Shown: in pieces, positions 36,255 to 46,119 of the stretch
How the letters are laid out: each line of letters starts with the position of its first letter
Position numbering within the stretch: the stretch's first letter is position 1
Assembly: GCA_945859605.1 (NCBI GenBank)
Contig: OX243811.1
Coordinates: 52,417,898 to 52,481,897, forward strand
Origin: Lumbricus rubellus
Taxonomy: Eukaryota; Annelida; Clitellata; Crassiclitellata; Lumbricidae
Length of the DNA: 64,000 bases
Reading direction: 5' to 3'
Notes under the pieces: model-generated
Database searches by the model: none
What the model was told of the DNA's origin: nothing
What the model saw: the letters and a program-made list of their open reading frames with translations, nothing else
Program-made: the position numbers and the translations under genes

Positions 36255-38201
36255 AACAAGGCACCTACCTGCTTGCCTTTCATGGCCACTGAAACCAACA
36301 CATTCACTGGCGAAACCAATACGGCTTTATACCAAACGTATTCACTGTTCATTGCATCTCTGACATGTCCCATGCATGCAGATACTCTGAGGCATTAATT
36401 GGAAAAAATGACATCATCTCCAATTTGTCCATGTGCGGCTTGAATATCGAAGTTCCTGTATTCAACTATACTGCATTTTGATCGACACATTAAACTTGCT
36501 CAAACCTCTGAATATGTACATTTAAAAAGCTTTTACCTCCAACTCCAACACACCAGACTATCCTTAAGGAGTAGCCTATGTATCCATTTTCCGGTGATAA
36601 AGTAGGCCCTACATTGAGTCCAGATAATACGTAAATTCTCTTAGATTTTAGGGTCAATGGGTGTATAAAAACCTGCCGGGTTTCATTCAAATTGCAAGAA
36701 TTAGGTCTGTGTACCTAATTAAACGTCTAGGCCTATAATTATAACAAGTACACACGCAGCTATTATTTTGATTTCGCACAACATGTTGTTTTTCCTCATC
36801 ACGAATTTTTGTTTGTCTCTTGTGTGCCCCAGACCTCGCACTGACAAGCACTATGAATTTCTTTATTTCAAATTCAATTACGATATCTTATAGCTCGTTT
36901 TCTTTACAGGACAACTATAGTCCCACTGGAGGCTGTAACTACCCATCAGCAATAATATTGCATCTACCTTAGCTCAGTCTTCCAAATGCAATGCAATGCA
37001 ATGTAATGTAGGCCTAATGCAATGTAATGCAATATAATGTAATGCAATGTAATGTAACGTAAATCTTCGAGAATTTCTCCGCGCCCTCAAAAGCCAAATC
37101 AGGGATACCAACTTATTCACCGCGCGATGTCAAATCAAGTCCGCAATAGCCAGAGTTACCATTTTCGTTCCGGTGCCAGGTCAAAATCCTGAGGAAGTTA
37201 ATCCGAGGAGACATCGTGGTGCAATTTACGTTGCACCGCGATGCAGTCGGCAATGATGGTGGTCGTGCGGTGGACCTGGGGATAGGATATATCTTGAAGA
37301 GTTTAAAGAGTTGTAGAGTCCGAAATTCCTCGTCCGTCTCTCTGTCCACTACATCCGCGTGGGTTCCAAGTTTCCCAGCCTCATAATCACCTGCTAACTT
37401 AAATTCTTTTTCGGGGCTCTTCCCAGCGGAATTTCTCCCTTCCTGTTCGCCTATTGTCTCCATGCTAAAAATCAGGTCGCAATAGCTTTACCCTAATTAA
37501 TTGTTTGAAGATTGTGAAGTTGGAAGTGTCATCAAAAGCAGAGGTCACATGGCTTGTTTTAAAGCATAGGCAACTAATAATTTTTACACCAATGGCCATT
37601 GAAGTACAAATTACGAGATTCACACGAAAAACGATTACTTTGACAACTTCCACGAATAGACTCAAAAAATTCAGTCCAATCTATAACAAAAAGTTGATTC
37701 TAAAAATGTGTGTGTGTAACATCATAGGTTGGATTAATAGCCAAATGTATCCCACATGAAGTTTTTAGTGAGAAGATGACAAAACGAGACTAAGAGGTCA
37801 GAGAGTTTTTTTTTAAACGCGACATTTCTAGGTGGTGCCAGACTTTTGCACACCACTGTACATTATTGCATATTGAAGCAATGGCAATTATGGCCGATAT
37901 GGCGCAGTCATATTTGTGAGAAGTAAGACTTGGTATTCCGAAGTAATAAAGTGTTACAGTCATTAAATGCTCGATTGTTTCTGTCGAAGTAGGACATTAA
38001 TTGTGATCCCAATTGAAAATAGTTCAGCGAACTTCAAATAGGCTAAGTGAATGGAACTGAATATTATAAAATTGAAATAATGTGACTCTCTTTGATGATC
38101 AGATTCCTTAAAAATCCAGCTTATGACTTCCAACTAGGCCTTTACTGAAGTAGCCTACACGTAGCTCAAGTGAATAGGTTATATTACTGGGTTATAAAAT
38201 A

Positions 38202-39236
38202 TACAGGGTGGGCCAATAGGAATGCAACAACTTTGACGCCTTATAACTTGAACAATTTTTATCCGAACATAGTGATCAATATACTAAATTGAAGGTAATT
38301 ATCTATTCTACTACTGTGTCAAATCTTGCGCTGATATACGGCACGGTTTAAATAAAAATGTCGGTGCAGCGCACACCTCTCAATTTTGAATGTAAATAAT
38401 GAAAATCATTTAATGAACATTAAACGGGAGAGGATAGAATTTTAATCAGAATCTTAAGAGTAGGCCTAGAAAAAGAATACAATGCACATCAGATGTTGAT
38501 AGAATTCCCTTCTAGAAAATGGAATAAATATGCTCTACATCGATTGATAAAAAAAACAAAGTGATGCCACGGGAACGTCTAACAGCCGCAACTGTGGTCG
38601 CAAACGTTCTCCCGCCGGCGCATCGTTCACGTCATACGGTTGCCTATCTTCCCGTCCGTCTGTCTGACGCTAACGTACCAGAGTTTATTGAACCGGAGAA
38701 CTGGCCACCGAACAATCCGGATTTAAACCGGTTGACTATTCGATCTGGGGTTGTCTTCAGCAACTGGTCTATCGTGAACCGATACGTGACGTTGAACATT
38801 TGAAAAATTGATTGTTTACTGCTTGGCTGAAATAACCCGAGCACTGGTGGATTCAGCCATCGATCAATGGTCGTCTCGTGTCCATGCTGTCATTAAAGCA
38901 CGTGGTGGACATATTGAGTATTTGTTTGACTTATGATAAATTTCACTCAAAATATGAATTGTTATTATTTGCTAAAACTAGTGATTGTTTAGAATTGAGT
39001 CATTGACATATTAAGTTTAAGACTTTTGGTTTTTTTTTGCAGTTTCATGGCAAAAAAGGGACATCGAACATTAATAGCATTATCTCAAAAAGTCATAATA
39101 GTATCTCTTTGATATTTTGCAGAATGATAAAATGGATAATTATGTTCAATCGGATATATAGGCCAAGACACTCAGATAAAAATTGTTCAAGTTATAAGGC
39201 GTCAAAGTTGTTGCATTCCTATTGGCCCACCCTGTA
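38202..39236. mobile_element. mariner-type DNA transposon relic, 65-bp TIRs
   Basis: The element begins TACAGGGTGGGCCAATAGGA and ends with the reverse complement. The inverted repeats match for about 65 bases with one difference seen. TA dinucleotides at both ends suit a Tc1/mariner target duplication. The interior carries a broken transposase C-terminus. At about 1.03 kb it is shorter than autonomous mariners, so it is internally deleted. Confidence 0.93.
38561..38937 (+). pseudogene. Decayed mariner transposase C-terminal region
   Basis: The frame reads PPAHRSRHTVAYL, then VPEFIEPENWPPNNPDLN, the conserved WPPN.PDLNP block that carries the last catalytic acidic residue region of mariner-family transposases. 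A frameshift follows; the other frame continues with DYSIWGCLQQLVYREPIRDV and, after an in-frame stop, IKARGGHIEYLFD. The N-terminal half is absent, so no active enzyme can be made. Confidence 0.9.
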
Positions 39237-40893
39237 GAGTAGGCCTATATGCTAGGATGAGGGTAAAAGAACAAGATCGTTGCATAGATTGCATCACCGG
39301 CAAGAAACCCTGTAATTGTTCCTCTTAATTTACTTATGAAAAGAGAACGAGAATAAGAATAACGAGAGGAATAAAGAATAGACATACCGAGAACAAAAGC
39401 GGTGAAACACAAAGAGCGGCCAAACATCGAGCAGGAACAGCCAAAGAGCAAGAACAAGGACACCGAAAGCAAAACGATAGTAAAACGTGATTAAGACGGT
39501 GAAATAGAATTAACTGGCAGATCAGAAGTAAGAACGACAGAAACGAGCACCGACCAATCGTACAAATTTGTCTATAAAAATAACGACTTCATGCATGGCC
39601 TATTTAGAATGCGTTCACAAAATGTCACAATAGCCACGGCTGTACGCTCAGCTAAGCTAGGTCATGGCACAGAAATTTCACAACGCCAAATGTTCGTGAA
39701 ACCCTGAAGCCATTAACTGATCAATAGTCCAACGTGTTACTGCCACTGATATTCGGATTTGTTCATTTCACATAGATCAAAAGAGTAGCAAATTAAAGCA
39801 ATTTCATATAGGCTAAGTAATTCAATTAATAAAACACATAATTATTATCAGGTTTAATATATATAGGCTAATATGTTACTTATTAAAACTTTTCAGCGCC
39901 ACGCGAAGACTTCGTAATCATACGTAGGCCTAATGCTACTGCTGTTTCAAACTATAGGTAGGCTAGGCCTACTCCTGAGCCACATAATTTAGGCCAGTTT
40001 CGATGCTAGATCGTAATTTGGTGTGAGGATTTTCTTTAAAAGTTTAGACACATTCTAATTACTTCACAACCAAAAATGTCTTACATAATAGACGAGACTA
40101 ACAGTAACTGTTCAGGCCAATTGAAGTCGTGATCTGAAACACCTAATAACTGGACTGCCAAACTACAGACGTCGTTTAAATTGAAAAAGTGCCACCAATA
40201 TTAAAAGAGCTGCAAACGACGAAGAAAAACCCACGCGTATGACGTAAGCAGACCGCGCATTAATTTTTCGTTTGATGGATAAACTAAAATATAGACAGAT
40301 AGCAGCGATAGCATCACTCCCTCAGTTTCACAGATATTATTTCCACGTTTTATAAGTCGTGACACGTATCCCGCCGCATAAGGTTTCTTCAGATATCCGC
40401 CAAGAATCGTGATTCTGTGAACCATTCCTTGATTGGATGCTCTCAGTATGGCAAGCCAACATTTCAAAACTGAGGACAGTTTGTCAACGTAACGTGATGC
40501 TATCCATCTTTCGAAACGGTGCTTGTTAAAATTGACCGTGTTGTATGCTTTGAAGTTTCCATATCCGCATTTTCCTTGACCCGGAAAAGAATCTGAGTAG
40601 GCCTAGACATGTGAACAAATCGTGTGAATAAAATATCCACATACGTTCTGGTCACTTAATTCACAGATACGTGTGCATGGAAATGACTTTATTCCGACAA
40701 ATTAAATGGAGAAAAATGCAGTTCAACGGCAGATCGACAGAATACCAGCAGGAATTACAATTAAAAATCTCTGTTCATCACCTTTCATGCTCGTAAACTT
40801 GTTTCACGATGGTTTAGAAACTTTAGACGACGTCTGCAGTTTAATTGACACTCAATCAATTTGTATAGACTGTCCCTGACAACTGATTAACTG
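39237..40893. other. Anonymous intergenic DNA
   Basis: No feature was recognised with confidence. A minus-strand open frame from about 40610 to 40201 stays open for about 138 codons (it includes GKCGYGNFKAYN and ILGGYLKKPYAAGYVSRL). It has no clear start, domain or splice partner. Confidence 0.45.
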
Positions 40894-41174
40894 CAGTAGC
40901 AGCGCTAGGGGGTCTAGGGGCTAAACCTCCCCAAGGGCCATCCCATGTAAAAATCAAATATTTCCATGATTGGCCCCCCACCACCTCCCAAATGAACCAA
41001 AATGATTAAAGAAGTCGTCAGAAATTTTGGAGATGGAAATGGAAATTTGTTACCAGATTTCGACCGGATGACTAGAAAAAGGAAAGGTCGTGAGAAATTT
41101 TTGCGAACAAAATGAAAAATTTCCTCCGCGAGTTCAGCCCTCCTCCCTAAACTGAAATCCTGGCGCCGCCACTG
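40894..41174. mobile_element. hAT-type MITE with near-perfect 8-bp TSD
   Basis: The ends CAGTAGCAGCGCTAGGGG and CCTGGCGCCGCCACTG form an imperfect inverted repeat. The flanking 8-mers are ATTAACTG and ATTTACTG, with one mismatch. The 281-bp interior has GATGACTAGAAAAAGG and GAAGTCGTCAGAAATTTT, versions of the shared hAT-MITE core. Confidence 0.85.
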
Positions 41175-41231
41175 ATTTACTGGAGGGTCCACATGCATGT
41201 ACCCCATTGCACCGTGTATATTCATTCGTAT

Positions 41232-41720
41232 TCATTGTGGATATTTACTATAGCGCCCCTTCAAGATTACTGCTCCTGAAGGAGCGCTCCTGACCCAACT
41301 TTGGCTGAAAAGGACGGCTTTAAGGCTGCGATAAAACGCATCTGAGCAAACCCTATAGGCATAAAGTGTATAGACAGTGGGGGGTCCATTCCATATCATG
41401 AGGCCAATAACAGAGAAGGCACAGTTTCGTGCTAGGGGAATGAGGAGTTCACCCTGAGTGGCGGAACATAGATTCAAGATTACTAGGCAAAGCCTAGGCA
41501 TACAGTGTATAGGCAGTGGGGGTCCATTCCATGAGCCCAATAACAGAGAAGGCACAGGGGAATGAGGAGTTCCCCCTGAGTGGCGGAACATAAACCAGGA
41601 CGTCCCTGTAACCCAGAATAGAATGACTAAGCTCCTGCAAAAATACAGGAGCAGAACCGATAGGAGGTAGTGGTATATCAAAGCAGGGACCAGGGACATA
41701 ATCCGCGTTGGGAAAGGAAG
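41232..41720 (-). pseudogene. LINE C-terminus plus 3' tail, with internal duplication
   Basis: The minus-strand frame has the reverse-transcriptase C-terminal pattern GLMIWNGPP...LYAYRVCSDAF, then YRSLKAVLFSQ, resembling FS..GP.LWNSLP...F...LK.FLF of CR1/L2-like LINEs. A block of roughly 85-95 bases (GGGGTCCATTCCAT to AGTGGCGGAACATA) is present twice, at about 41380 and 41518. After the frame comes a tail, GGAGCGCTCC...CTTGAAGGGGCGCTATA, that closely matches the SINE 3' end in this window. Confidence 0.75.
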
Positions 41721-41984
41721 CCAATGCAGGACCCTGGCTTGTGACTATAGTTCGGAAATTTACTGATAAGTACGTTACATCCTCTGCTTAATGCGAATAA
41801 CATACACATTTAGAACTCGTGTGTCTCACCTTGCTAGCTGCTACCCTAACTTCTAATTTAACTGTTTGACTACTTTTTAGAGGCCATCTTTGTTATACTG
41901 TGAAATGTATGCGTAACATAATTATTGAAATTGAGGGCGACGCGCTTCAAGCGTAATTCCACTACCAGCCGTTTGGACCGGGCT

Positions 41985-42215
41985 ATTTAGACGGGGTTAT
42001 TTAGACGGGGCCATTTAGGCGGGGCCATTTAGACGGGGCCATTTAGACGGGGCCATTTAGACGGGGCCATTTAGATGGGGCCATTTAGACGGGGCCATTT
42101 AGACGGGGCCTTTTAGACGGGGCTATATAGACGAGGTTATTTAGACGGGGCCATTTAGGAGGGGACCATTTAGACGGGGCCATTTAAACTGGGTTATTTA
42201 GACGGGGCTATTTTA
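41985..42215 (+). repeat. 14-bp minisatellite GACGGGGCCATTTA, ~16 copies
   Basis: About 16 tandem units of GGGGCCATTTAGAC with GGGGTTATTTAGAC variants, ending about 240 bases upstream of the TATA box of the neuropeptide gene. The period and phrase resemble the Foldback terminal arrays at 48-49.5 kb. No inverted partner array was found nearby. Confidence 0.95.
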
Positions 42216-42457
42216 GCCGGTGGGCGATTATGTCGGAGCTGTTTTGACGGGTCACCGTCGAAGTTGGAAGTTTCAGCATAGAAAAGTTAACTAACTTTTA
42301 CTTCTTAAGCTGTATTTCTTTTCTAAAAGAAATTCAAGAGCTTAGTGTGTTCTTCAAGCGAATCTCTGTTTGGCTTCCCATAGATATGACTTTGCGATTA
42401 AGAAGAGGGGGTGAGTGTTGTTGCTATATCGAGCTCACCTGAGATACGGCGAGAAAC

Positions 42458-42465
42458 TATAAAAG
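42458..42465 (+). promoter_or_regulatory. TATA box of the cyclic-peptide precursor gene
   Basis: TATAAAAG in a moderately GC-rich context. A start site about 30 bases downstream (near 42488-42495) would leave a 5' UTR of roughly 30-40 bases before the ATG at 42526, a normal arrangement for a neuropeptide gene. Confidence 0.6.
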
Positions 42466-42525
42466 TCGTCGTTCGCATTGGTGTTGCTATAAGTTGCATC
42501 CGTCACCTGCGAATTGTACAACATT

Positions 42526-42702
42526 ATGGCTGGCATCATGGTTGTTGTACCTCGTTGGTCGGTTGGTCTCCTCCTCGTCTCCGTTGTCGTTGTTCTGGCG
42601 ATCACCTCTGGCGACGGCTACGAACTGGTCGAACGGAAAGACGAATTGCCGATGAATGTCTTGAAGTTGACACCTCAAACATCGGACACGGAGTTGAGAC
42701 GG
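42526..42702 (+). CDS. Gene 2 exon 1: signal peptide and propeptide start
   Basis: The ATG at 42526 opens MAGIMVVVPRWSVGLLLVSV, then VVVLAITSGDGYELVERKDE. There is a short charged start, a 17-18-residue hydrophobic core and a plausible cleavage near TSG|DG. A second ATG at 42538 would work equally well. The exon ends TELRR before the donor CGG|GTACGG, phase 0. A TATA box lies 68 bases upstream. The ERK and ELRR sites are possible convertase sites. Confidence 0.8.
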
Positions 42703-45566
42703 GTACGGCCAATTCAATTTCTGTTTCAGTTTTGCCTTACTCGAATGTCTTCAGTCTAGTAGACTTGAATAAACTTTTACTCTTTCATTTAGAGAGATTT
42801 TTATTCCTTCCATGTCGAAGAAATGTGCTTTTAGAATTATAGTCCAACGCAGGCTTGTTTATAGTCTTAAGCCTAAGCCTAATCTGTTTACAGAATGTTT
42901 CCCCGAGTGTAAAACTCTTCCGAGGCACTCTGCCTCGGAAGAGTTTTACGATGACCCGTCAAAACAGCCCCGACACAGTGCTTATGTTGTCGTGCACTGC
43001 GAATCAGTGTAATCTCAATACAGAGCATAACGCCAATGAGTAGCCGCCTTGAAAAGGCGGTATATAAATGCATTTGTGAATGAATATTGAATAACTGAAG
43101 TGCTGATTCAGATGTCAACTTTATTATATTTGTAAACTTTTGTTCAATTTGATTCTTGATTTCTTGGTTGCCAAATAAAATGATTTTGATTTTGATTTAA
43201 CATAGCCTAGTAAAATTTTGTTAAGAATAACATGAATCTTTGTTATAACATGAATAATTATGATAAAAACAAACTGAAAGTTAATGTCTGGCTTATGAAA
43301 GATGTCTTGGAGAACAAATGGAAAAGGAATTTCCGGCGGCAGCGACATTGTTCCCGGCAGTCTCATTGATCGGTCTCTTCTCTACTATCTGATCACTGGT
43401 CCAAACGAAGGATGGACGGACAGCGAAACTATTTCTCTACAAAAGAAACAAGGTTCTTCGAATTTTCCATAGTCAACCTATGTAGTCGTCCTAACCTACA
43501 CAAATTAAATGGCTAAGTGATTGTTTCTGCAAAAGAAAAACTCTGTTGTTTAAAAGAAAAAAGATTTACTCAAATTGGATTTTGTTGGTGATTAAGTTAC
43601 TGAGTTGCTGTCCCGTTACAGCATGCTCTGATTGAATGATGAGTATCGGTAGCCTGATGTCATTGTAGCATGCTATGACTTAGCGACCTATAGTGAAAAT
43701 CTTTAAGCTTCAGACTTAAAATTTGATCCGTATAAAAACCTTCGTAATCGTAAGTGTAGTCATAGTCACATGTTCATAATTATAGCTGCTATTTATATGG
43801 CACCTCTTCAGAGGATATACTCCCTGATGACGTTTTGTTAGTCATTTGCCGAAAATTATCAAAAATCCTACAATTTTGTACCTAGTTTTAGCACCTGGCG
43901 ATCGGTTTTGCGACCCTGCTGAGACCCGGCAACAGCAGGTCTCGAAAATCGATGCCGGCTCACTTTCAGCCCTGATTATAGCGTCCCAAAGGATACCTAC
44001 TTTGTGATGCCACCGCCTGCAGTAGGATACAGGTCATCTTCTGCGTCTGGTGTCAAGTGGACATACAGGGTGCGCCAAAAAAAGTAATCCCTTACAGTTG
44101 TTAGCCCATATTTTGGCCAAACATACGAATTTTTAAATGAAACTTTACAGTCTTAAAGGCAATTCATATCTACGTACAATAGTCAAATTTCAACAAAATA
44201 TTTTAAACAGAACAAAAGTTGTACCACTTTTAGTGAGGCCACCCACCGTTTTTTGACGGTTCAAAAACGCAACGCAACAAAAAGTAGCAAAAACACAATT
44301 TACCGATTCTGGCTAATATCTTGGCCAGAAGTAAAAATTTCGAAATGAAATTTTACCGGCTTAAAGACAATTCATATCTGCACATGATGGTCAGATTTCA
44401 TCAAAATATTTCAAACACAGCAAAAGTTATACCACTTTTAGGGAGGCCACCCACCGTTTTTTGATGATTCAAAGATGTAACGCAACAAAGAGTAGCAAAA
44501 ACACGATTTGTTAAGTCTCATTTCAAATAATTGTTATCAAATAGCCTTGATATTGCCAGATGATCATTATTATTACTATTAAAAAAGAAACAGGGTACCA
44601 GCGTAGCCGCACGTCACTGAGAAGTCACTTTGCAAGATGACAATCAAATTGGTAAATTAGGAATCTGTCAGATTAATCAACAGATGCATCAAGAACTTTG
44701 CAAAGAGACTCAAAAGAAGTTTTGGCACTTGTGGTGAGCACATTGAACACAAGTTGTGACGCACTAGAAAGTTCATTTGACAACAGTTATTTGAGATGAG
44801 ACTTAATAAAATCGTGTTCCTGTTACTTTTTGCTGCATTTCGTTTTTGAATCATCAAAAACGGTGGATGGCCTCACTAAAAGTGATATAACTTTTGGTGT
44901 GCTTGAAATATTTTGATGCAATCTGGCCATCATGTGTAAATATGAATTGTCTTTAAACCTGTAGAATTTCATTTCGAAATTCCTACTTCTGGCCATGATA
45001 TTAGAAAAAAACTAATTTTTGTGGCGTTTCGTTTTTGAATCGTCAAAAAACGGTGGGTGGCCTCACTAAAAGTTACATAACTTTTGTTCTGTTTGAAATA
45101 GTTTGTTGAAATTTGAACCATTTTATGTAAATATGAATTGCCTTTAAGACAGTAAAGTTTCATTTAAAAATTCATTTGTTTGGCCAAGATATGGGCTAAA
45201 AACCGTAGAGGATTACTTTTTTGGCGCACCCTGTACTTCAACCTGGGTCTATCTGTCGCTGATGTTTTCCATGAATGTGCCATCACCTTTTTTGCCTTTG
45301 TAGTCTCACGATTTCTCCAGTTAGATGCTTGCTCCTGGTTTCAATTTCGTGTCGTGGTTTAGGAGAAGATTCTGAGATTAATTACTACGAAAGTCCTCCC
45401 TTTAATTAGCACTCCATAGGTCTAAATTTAATTAGTGTCATTTAACTTTAGACATCATGACTGTTTGCAGTTTTTATAATTCGTCTATAACGATTGCGTT
45501 TTTATTTAATTTTCAGGTGGAAAAATCTGTATCTGGAAGTTTTGCCCACCGCCAAGACCGCTCTAA
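42526..45566 (+). CDS. Gene 2: somatostatin/urotensin-II-like cyclic neuropeptide precursor, three exons
   Basis: Exons 42526-42702, 43302-43452 and 45517-45566 join in phase 0 and phase 1 to a 125-residue preprohormone ending at TAA 45564. It starts with a signal peptide, continues with an acidic/neutral spacer, and ends KKQGGKICIWKFCPPPRPL. Cleavage after Lys-Lys would release QGGKICIWKFCPPPRPL, whose N-terminal Gln can cyclise and whose two Cys enclose Ile-Trp-Lys-Phe. Urotensin II has the same six-membered Cys ring with Trp-Lys at the same places, and somatostatin shares Trp-Lys. Size, single C-terminal peptide and dibasic site all fit this hormone class. The ligand would act on a rhodopsin-type GPCR; that is inference. 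The exon 2 acceptor is the weakest part of the model. Confidence 0.78.
42703..43301 (+). other. Gene 2 intron 1 with hairpin and retrotransposon tail
   Basis: Contains the 18-bp perfect hairpin (42909-42949) and, from about 43040 to 43200, sequence such as GAAAAGGCGGTATATAAATG and AAATGATTTTGATTTTGATT. Tails of this kind end many non-LTR retrotransposon copies. Confidence 0.6.
42909..42949. other. Perfect 18-bp hairpin with 5-base loop
   Basis: GTAAAACTCTTCCGAGGC, loop ACTCT, then GCCTCGGAAGAGTTTTAC. All 18 pairs are Watson-Crick. It lies 207 bases into intron 1 of gene 2. It is too short and too perfect for a typical animal miRNA precursor; a template-switch inversion or a tiny MITE is more likely. 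Confidence 0.85.
43302..43452 (+). CDS. Gene 2 exon 2: propeptide spacer and Lys-Lys cleavage site
   Basis: The frame reads SWRTNGKGISGGSDIVPG, then LIDRSLLYYLITGPNEGW and TDSETISLQKKQ, ending in phase 1 at the donor CAAG|GTTCTT. Only the acceptor at 43300-43301 (ATGAAAG) keeps the frame with exon 1. It has a poor pyrimidine tract, so the left border is uncertain. The Lys-Lys followed by Gln is exactly where a convertase cut would expose the N-terminus of the cyclic peptide encoded by exon 3, which strongly supports this exon. Confidence 0.65.
43453..45516 (+). other. Gene 2 intron 2, mostly occupied by an inverted-repeat element
   Basis: The intron is about 2.06 kb, and 1.17 kb of it is the element at 44064-45235. 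Without the insertion it would be under 0.9 kb. The 3' end has a strong acceptor, GTTTTTATTTAATTTTCAG. Confidence 0.7.
44064..45235. mobile_element. Mariner-like long-inverted-repeat element, 1.17 kb, non-autonomous
   Basis: The ends TACAGGGTGCGCCAAAAAAA and TTTTTTGGCGCACCCTGTA are inverted, with TA at both borders. Each arm contains two head-to-tail units marked by GGCCACCCACCGTTTTTTGA or its complement, GGCAATTCATATCT-like sequence and TTGGCCAA. The arms together make up most of the element, so it could fold into a very long hairpin. No transposase frame remains. A related half copy lies at 1690-2075. Confidence 0.88.
45517..45566 (+). CDS. Gene 2 exon 3: mature cyclic peptide
   Basis: After the strong acceptor TTTAATTTTCAG, phase 1, the exon encodes GKICIWKFCPPPRPL and TAA at 45564-45566. 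The first two bases complete Gly with exon 2. The core CIWKFC compares with urotensin-II CFWKYC: two Cys five positions apart with Trp-Lys centred between them. The proline-rich end PPPRPL and free C-terminus (no Gly amidation donor) are distinctive. Confidence 0.85.
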
Positions 45567-46006
45567 GAAGTGTGACGACGATAGCAGGGAGAGCCTTTTG
45601 TAATGAAAAGAAATGACGTTAATCAGCGAAAGAAGCGAGATTCGCTAAGAAACTAGATAACCAGGGTTTCGGCTTCTTTCCATTCAAATTAATGTTTACT
45701 TATGAATCTGAAGAGGCATGAACAACATGAGAACTCACGATAAAACGTAGAATATAATTCATGTACCGGTAAATGTTTTAATTTTTAAAGTTAACACAAG
45801 ACAGAAGTAGGCTACGCCTGCTGCAGGCTTGCTTTTTATAGCTTTAAATTAGTAGACTTGCTATAAGCAAGCTTGCTTAGAATGTAATTGAAAATTACAC
45901 TTGAAGCATTGGTTAGAAACTTTTAAACACATGACTAAGCTTATTCAGTAGGAACAAGGTTGAAGGATTACTTCATTGTGGTTGATGGATTACTTCCAAT
46001 GTGAAT

Positions 46007-46012
46007 AATAAA
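46007..46012 (+). terminator. Candidate polyadenylation signal of gene 2
   Basis: AATAAA, about 440 bases after the stop codon, with a T-rich stretch 5-10 bases later. It is plausible but not exclusive in this AT-rich DNA. Confidence 0.35.
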
Positions 46013-46052
46013 CGAGGTTTTTTAAACATGTCTCACGATAATGATGATAAGT

Positions 46053-46119
46053 TCCGATTCAGTGTCCGCACTGTAGTCAGGAGCGCTTCTGTGTAGGGGC
46101 GCTATAACAAGTGCACACA
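46053..46119 (+). mobile_element. SINE 3'-end fragment
   Basis: GATTCAGTGTCCGCACTGTA, then GGAGCGCTTCTGTGTAGGGG and CGCTATAACAAGTGCACAC match the distal part and tail of the window's SINE. The tRNA-like head is missing. Confidence 0.85.

Larger units (their letters stand above)
31646..38201. other. Intergenic DNA between gene 1 and the mariner element
   Basis: Mostly anonymous. It holds an imperfect hairpin (32070-32134), a hAT MITE (35453-35781), a 40-bp direct duplication (36177-36254) and an ATGCA/ATGTA-rich run near 36985-37060. Minus-strand frames near 33.1-33.9, 34.6-34.9 and 37.1-37.5 kb look weakly coding but carry no recognised domain. Confidence 0.55.

Noticed and set aside
40201..40610. 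About 138-codon minus-strand frame including GKCGYGNFKAYN
   Set aside because: Composition looks protein-like, but there is no start codon context, recognisable family or matching exon nearby; chance is not excluded.
42411..42842. 143-codon frame overlapping neuropeptide exon 1
   Set aside because: A shadow frame of exon 1; the frame with the signal peptide, TATA spacing and splice donor is the supported one.
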